Source: Croceibacterium_A sp964439725 (GTDB lineage: Bacteria; Pseudomonadota; Alphaproteobacteria; Sphingomonadales; Sphingomonadaceae). From it: a stretch of DNA of 9,664 nt. A program made the position numbers and the translations under genes. The DNA lies in assembly GCA_964439725.1 (NCBI GenBank), contig CAYTPY010000075.1, forward strand, positions 1 to 9,664, read 5' to 3'. The notes beneath the pieces are model-generated. The model had not been told where the DNA came from. It saw nothing but the letters and a program-made list of their open reading frames with translations, and did no database searches. Positions 7,000 to 9,664 of the stretch are shown one piece after another; the first letter of the stretch is position 1, and each line of letters starts with the position of its first letter.

Positions 7000-7065
7000 A
7001 GAGGCGCTGCGAGCTTCTGTTCGCCTGCTCCGCCGCGGCAACGAATGGCTAACGCATCCTGGCTT

Positions 7066-7842
7066 CTATCGCTCTTCCCCCAGCACCAGTTCCACGACCA
7101 AGCCCTCCGGCGTTTCGCCCACCCGAGGCAGTTCGCGGCGCACGGCATCTGCACGCGCTCGATCGAGTATCGCCGTGGGCACCCCGGGTTCGAACAGGAC
7201 ATAGTCCGCGCGTCCGAGCCAGCGCGCCTGGCGCAGCGTCAAATCCTCGGGATCGTGGCTGGTGAGCACGATGCGCACCGGCTCAAGGTCAGTGCCATCA
7301 CCGCTGTCCGCAAGCCAGGGTTGAAGACGGACGATCGCATCTTCCTTCAAGGGATCGAGCACGCCGCCTTCTTCCAGCGCGGCATCGAGGGCCCGTCGCC
7401 GGTCGACCGCCGCCGGCCAGCGGGTTTGCAGCATTTCACGTGCGGCATAAAGCGCCTCGGCCAGCCGCCCGAGGCTGGCCGGCAGCATAGCCTCGAGGCG
7501 CAGCCGCAGGTGCTTTGCCAAGCCGGCCGAGGTTCCGTCCGTCCCGATTGCGATCAACACCGGATCGCGGTCGAGGATGCTGGGCGTCGTGAAATCGCAT
7601 AGCTCGGGCCGATCGACCACGTTGACCAAGAGTCCCGCAGCGCGCAGACGTGCCGCCTCCGCTTCGCACAGCGCCGGATCGTCGTGAGCGACGAACGCCA
7701 GGCGCGCTCCGCTCGCCGCATCGGACTGTACTTCGCCCCCGGCGCGTTCGACCAGCCGGCGCTTGGCCTCGGCGGCTTCGCCCTGACCCAGAACGACAAC
7801 CGGCTTGCCAGCAATACGATGAAACAGCGGCAGGGCTCTCAT
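7066..7842 (-). CDS. Siroheme-synthase-like protein (precorrin-2 dehydrogenase/ferrochelatase type) with truncated methyltransferase remnant
   Basis: The 258-residue product resembles the N-terminal half of CysG, which oxidises precorrin-2 with NAD and inserts iron to make siroheme for sulfite or nitrite reductase. It has the NAD-binding loop VVVLGQGEAAEAKRRL (15-30), NVVDRPELCDFTTPSILDRD (74-93) with Asp77 matching catalytic Asp104 of Salmonella CysG, and GTSAGLAKHLRLRLE (103-117). The first domain is about 27 residues shorter than CysG between the NAD loop and Asp77. CysG Ser128 is replaced by Thr101. From about 188 the tail aligns with the start of the CysG methyltransferase domain (EDLTLRQARWLGRADYVLFE, 199-218), but the GAGPGD motif has become TSHDPED and the protein stops 40 residues later. 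An in-frame TAA at 7852-7854 fixes the ATG at 7842 as the earliest start. It lies 41 bases after lysA, so co-transcription is possible. Confidence 0.85.
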   Translation of the reverse strand: MRALPLFHRIAGKPVVVLGQGEAAEAKRRLVERAGGEVQSDAASGARLAFVAHDDPALCEAEAARLRAAGLLVNVVDRPELCDFTTPSILDRDPVLIAIGTDGTSAGLAKHLRLRLEAMLPASLGRLAEALYAAREMLQTRWPAAVDRRRALDAALEEGGVLDPLKEDAIVRLQPWLADSGDGTDLEPVRIVLTSHDPEDLTLRQARWLGRADYVLFEPGVPTAILDRARADAVRRELPRVGETPEGLVVELVLGEER

Positions 7843-7883
7843 GCCGCCAGCTTACCCGTTCGCCGCGGGCCTGTCGAAGAACC

Positions 7884-9143
7884 TCAGTCGAGCCACTCCG
7901 GCACCCGCTCGGCAGCGGTGATTGCTTCGGGAAGGATGCGGTCGGCCACGACGGCGAACTTGTCACCATCGACCATGACTTCGGCAACGAAGCCGCGGCT
8001 GTTGTAGCTCGAGGCCATCGTCGCCCCGTAGGCGCCGGCGGTGCGGAAAATCGCCAGGTCGCCCGCCTCGACTCCTTCGATGTCGCGGCCCATCGCAAAC
8101 GTATCGCCGGTTTCGCAGATCGGGCCGACGATGTTCGCCGTCATCCGCCGGTTCGACGGCTTTACGGTCTCGAAGTCGTGCCAAGCCCCGTAAAGCGCCG
8201 GCCGCGCCAAGTCGTTCATCGCCGCATCGACGATCACGAAAGGGTGCACTGCCCCCTGCTTCACCCGCACCACGCGCGTCAGCAGAACGCCGGCATTCCC
8301 GGCGATCACGCGCCCGGGCTCGAACATCAGGGTGACGTCCCAACCCTGCGTCACCCGCGCCACCATCGCGCCGTATTCCGCCGGGCTCGGCATCACGTCG
8401 CCGGCCTTGTAGGGGACGCCGAGTCCGCCGCCCAAGTCCATGTGGGTGACCGCGTGCCCCGCCGAGCGCAGTGCCCGCATCAGCGCGCCGAGCTTCTCGA
8501 ACGCGGACTCCAGTGGCGCGAGATCGGCGAGCTGGCTGCCGATGTGCACCGCGAGGCCGCGCATCTCGAGCCCCGGCATCGCCGCCAGCCGCTGGTAAAT
8601 CTGCTCCGCACGGTTGATCGGCACGCCGAACTTGTTGTCGGCTTTGCCCGTCGAAATCTTGTCGTGTGTGCCAGCGTCGATGTCGGGGTTGACCCGCAGC
8701 GCGCAGGGCGCCCGCATCCCGCGGGCTTCGGCCAGCGCGGACAGTTCAGCGCCTTCTTCCTCGGATTCGAGGTTGAACTGGCCGATCCCAGCATCGAGGC
8801 CGTGGATCATTTCGCGAGTCTGCTTCCCGACGCCGGAGAACACGATGTCCGCCGCCGGCATCCCGGCTGCCAAAGCGCGCGCCAGTTCGCCGCCTGACAC
8901 GACGTCAGCGCCAAACCCCTCACGCCGCATCACCCGCAGCACGGCAAGGTTGGGATTGGACTTCACAGCGAACGCGAAGTGCGCCGGGCCGGCCGGCGCA
9001 AGGCCCGCACGGAACACCCGCGCGTGCCGCTCCAGTGTGGCGCGCGAATAGACATAGACGGGCGTGCCGACTTCTTCGGCAATTCGCGCAAGCGGAACGT
9101 CTTCGGCGTAGAGCTCGCCGTCGCGGAGGTGGAAATGGTCCAT
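7884..9143 (-). CDS. lysA: Diaminopimelate decarboxylase
   Basis: LysA removes carbon dioxide from meso-2,6-diaminopimelate to give L-lysine, the last step of lysine synthesis, using pyridoxal phosphate. The 419-residue product is a normal-length alanine-racemase-fold (type III) decarboxylase. FAVKSNPN (58-65) carries the PLP lysine, Lys61. AVHIGSQ (198-204) gives His200, which stacks on the cofactor. The phosphate-binding glycines are in DLGGGLG (236-242). EPGR (275-278) and ICETGD (342-347), with Cys343 reaching into the partner subunit's active site, complete the dimeric site. A ribosome-binding-like GAAGG ends seven bases before the ATG and lies within the last codons of the lipoprotein gene, whose stop is only three bases away. 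This argues for translational coupling in an argH-lipoprotein-lysA operon. Confidence 0.97.
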   Translation of the reverse strand: MDHFHLRDGELYAEDVPLARIAEEVGTPVYVYSRATLERHARVFRAGLAPAGPAHFAFAVKSNPNLAVLRVMRREGFGADVVSGGELARALAAGMPAADIVFSGVGKQTREMIHGLDAGIGQFNLESEEEGAELSALAEARGMRAPCALRVNPDIDAGTHDKISTGKADNKFGVPINRAEQIYQRLAAMPGLEMRGLAVHIGSQLADLAPLESAFEKLGALMRALRSAGHAVTHMDLGGGLGVPYKAGDVMPSPAEYGAMVARVTQGWDVTLMFEPGRVIAGNAGVLLTRVVRVKQGAVHPFVIVDAAMNDLARPALYGAWHDFETVKPSNRRMTANIVGPICETGDTFAMGRDIEGVEAGDLAIFRTAGAYGATMASSYNSRGFVAEVMVDGDKFAVVADRILPEAITAAERVPEWLD

Positions 9144-9146
9144 GGA

Positions 9147-9392
9147 TCAGCCTTCAGGCGGCAAGTCGAAAGGGTCGTCTTCGCGCGCTTCGGATTCGCG
9201 GCGCAGCTCGACATTACGTTCGGGAGCGGCTTGCGGATCGAGCACGAGAAGCTCGGCCGACGTGCGCGGATCGCTGCGTCCGTAGGGCGCGGGCGGCAGC
9301 GTATTGCCCGCTGCCGGCTGCAGATCGCGCTGTGCACCGCAACCCGGCAAACCGGTGAGAATCAACACAGCAAAAGGAAGCAGCCGGATCAT
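9147..9392 (-). CDS. Small outer-membrane-type lipoprotein, LptM-like by position
   Basis: The gene encodes an 81-residue lipoprotein. Residues 1-17 form a short signal peptide, with lipobox LPGC at 15-18 placing the acylated Cys at 18. Gly rather than Asp at +2 predicts outer-membrane sorting. The mature part is about 63 residues, rich in Pro, Glu and Arg, with no membrane segment and no other domain I recognise. Small lipoproteins beside lysA or dapF are often of the LptM (YifL) family, which helps the LPS translocon protein LptD mature. After the Cys, GAQRDLQPAAGNTLPPAPYG only loosely recalls the LptM pattern (GCGxKGPLxxP), so the assignment is tentative. The ATG at 9390-9392 follows AGGGA with seven bases of spacing and shares ATGA with the argH stop. 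It is clearly a real gene in the argH-lysA operon. Confidence 0.8.
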   Translation of the reverse strand: MIRLLPFAVLILTGLPGCGAQRDLQPAAGNTLPPAPYGRSDPRTSAELLVLDPQAAPERNVELRRESEAREDDPFDLPPEG

Positions 9393-9664
9393 CTGGCCAT
9401 CCCTAGCGCTTCGCGCGCCTCGGCGATACGCTCGCGAACTTGCTCAGGCGCAGTGCCGCCGTGACTGGCCCGCCCCGCCACGGAAGCCTCGATAGACAGC
9501 GCCTTATAGACGTCCTCCCCAATCCGTGCGTCGATCGCCTGCAGTTCCGCAAGCGGCAATGCTTCCAAGGCAGCGCCGCGGCTTTCCGCCAGCTTCACCG
9601 CTGCGCCGGTAATGTGATGCGCCTCGCGGAACGGAATGCCAGCCTCGCGCACCAGCCAGTCGGC
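9389..9664 (-). CDS. argH: Argininosuccinate lyase, C-terminal part (cut by window edge)
   Basis: ArgH splits argininosuccinate into arginine and fumarate, the last step of arginine synthesis, and works as a homotetramer in the cytoplasm. Only the final 91 residues are present; the frame is open through base 9664. Near the edge, ADWLVREAGIPFREAHHITG matches the conserved helix before the C-terminal domain. Further on, VYKALSIEASVAGRASHGGT and APEQVRERI match the usual C-terminal end of the family. The GTG at 9650-9652 is an internal valine, not a start, since the conserved sequence continues upstream of it. The TGA overlaps the lipoprotein ATG by four bases, so argH is the upstream gene of this operon; its promoter lies outside the window. 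Confidence 0.95.
   Translation of the reverse strand, partial: ADWLVREAGIPFREAHHITGAAVKLAESRGAALEALPLAELQAIDARIGEDVYKALSIEASVAGRASHGGTAPEQVRERIAEAREALGMAR

Noticed and set aside
7002..7026. AGGCG/CGCCT inverted repeat in the ruvX-siroheme gap as a terminator
   Set aside because: The stem is only five base pairs with a 15-base loop and no T-run on either strand, too weak to call a terminator.
7650..8897. Long plus-strand reading frame opposite the siroheme gene and lysA (415 codons)
   Set aside because: It crosses two well-supported genes on the other strand, is rich in Arg/His/Pro and has no family features; it is expected from third-position GC bias.

Overview
The window is a stretch of ordinary chromosome from a high-GC alphaproteobacterium. 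The best guess is a sphingomonad of the Erythrobacter/Altererythrobacter/Novosphingobium type. This rests on protein resemblance: a ctaC-ctaD start, a pyrE-pdxJ-acpS-lepB cluster with a Thermus-type PyrE, a DUF3089 hydrolase next to ruvX, and argH-lipoprotein-lysA. Coding density is very high. I see no mobile element, CRISPR array, tRNA, rRNA, phage gene or toxin/defence gene.

Layout. (1) Positions 1-1473, minus strand: the start of ctaD (cytochrome c oxidase subunit I, cut by the window edge), preceded by complete ctaC (subunit II, with all CuA ligands). A candidate sigma-70-like promoter and two mutually exclusive hairpins lie in the ctaC leader. (2) Positions 1474-1682: a 209-base divergent intergenic region. 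(3) Positions 1683-6999, plus strand: seven genes, pyrE, pdxJ, acpS, lepB, an AI-2E/PerM-family membrane protein, a DUF3089 alpha/beta hydrolase and ruvX. All six junctions overlap (4, 4, 4, 14, 11 and 4 bases), so this reads as one tightly coupled operon. (4) Positions 7000-7065: a short convergent gap without a convincing terminator. (5) Positions 7066-9664, minus strand: the 3' end of argH, a small LptM-like lipoprotein gene, lysA, and a siroheme-synthase-like gene, read in that order.

How the genes fit together. The plus-strand run joins unrelated housekeeping steps: pyrimidine synthesis (PyrE), pyridoxal phosphate synthesis (PdxJ), acyl-carrier-protein activation (AcpS), signal-peptide cleavage (LepB) and 16S rRNA processing/resolvase-like activity (RuvX), with a permease-like protein and a membrane-anchored hydrolase between them. 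The minus-strand run joins the last step of arginine synthesis, a lipoprotein that may belong to the LPS-translocon chaperone family, the last step of lysine synthesis, and an enzyme of siroheme synthesis. LysA uses the cofactor PdxJ helps to make, but the two lie in separate transcription units.

I did not find a new biological system. The most notable point is the siroheme-synthase-like protein. It has a shortened NAD-binding domain and ends in about 50 residues that look like a degenerate, truncated start of the uroporphyrinogen-III methyltransferase domain of CysG.
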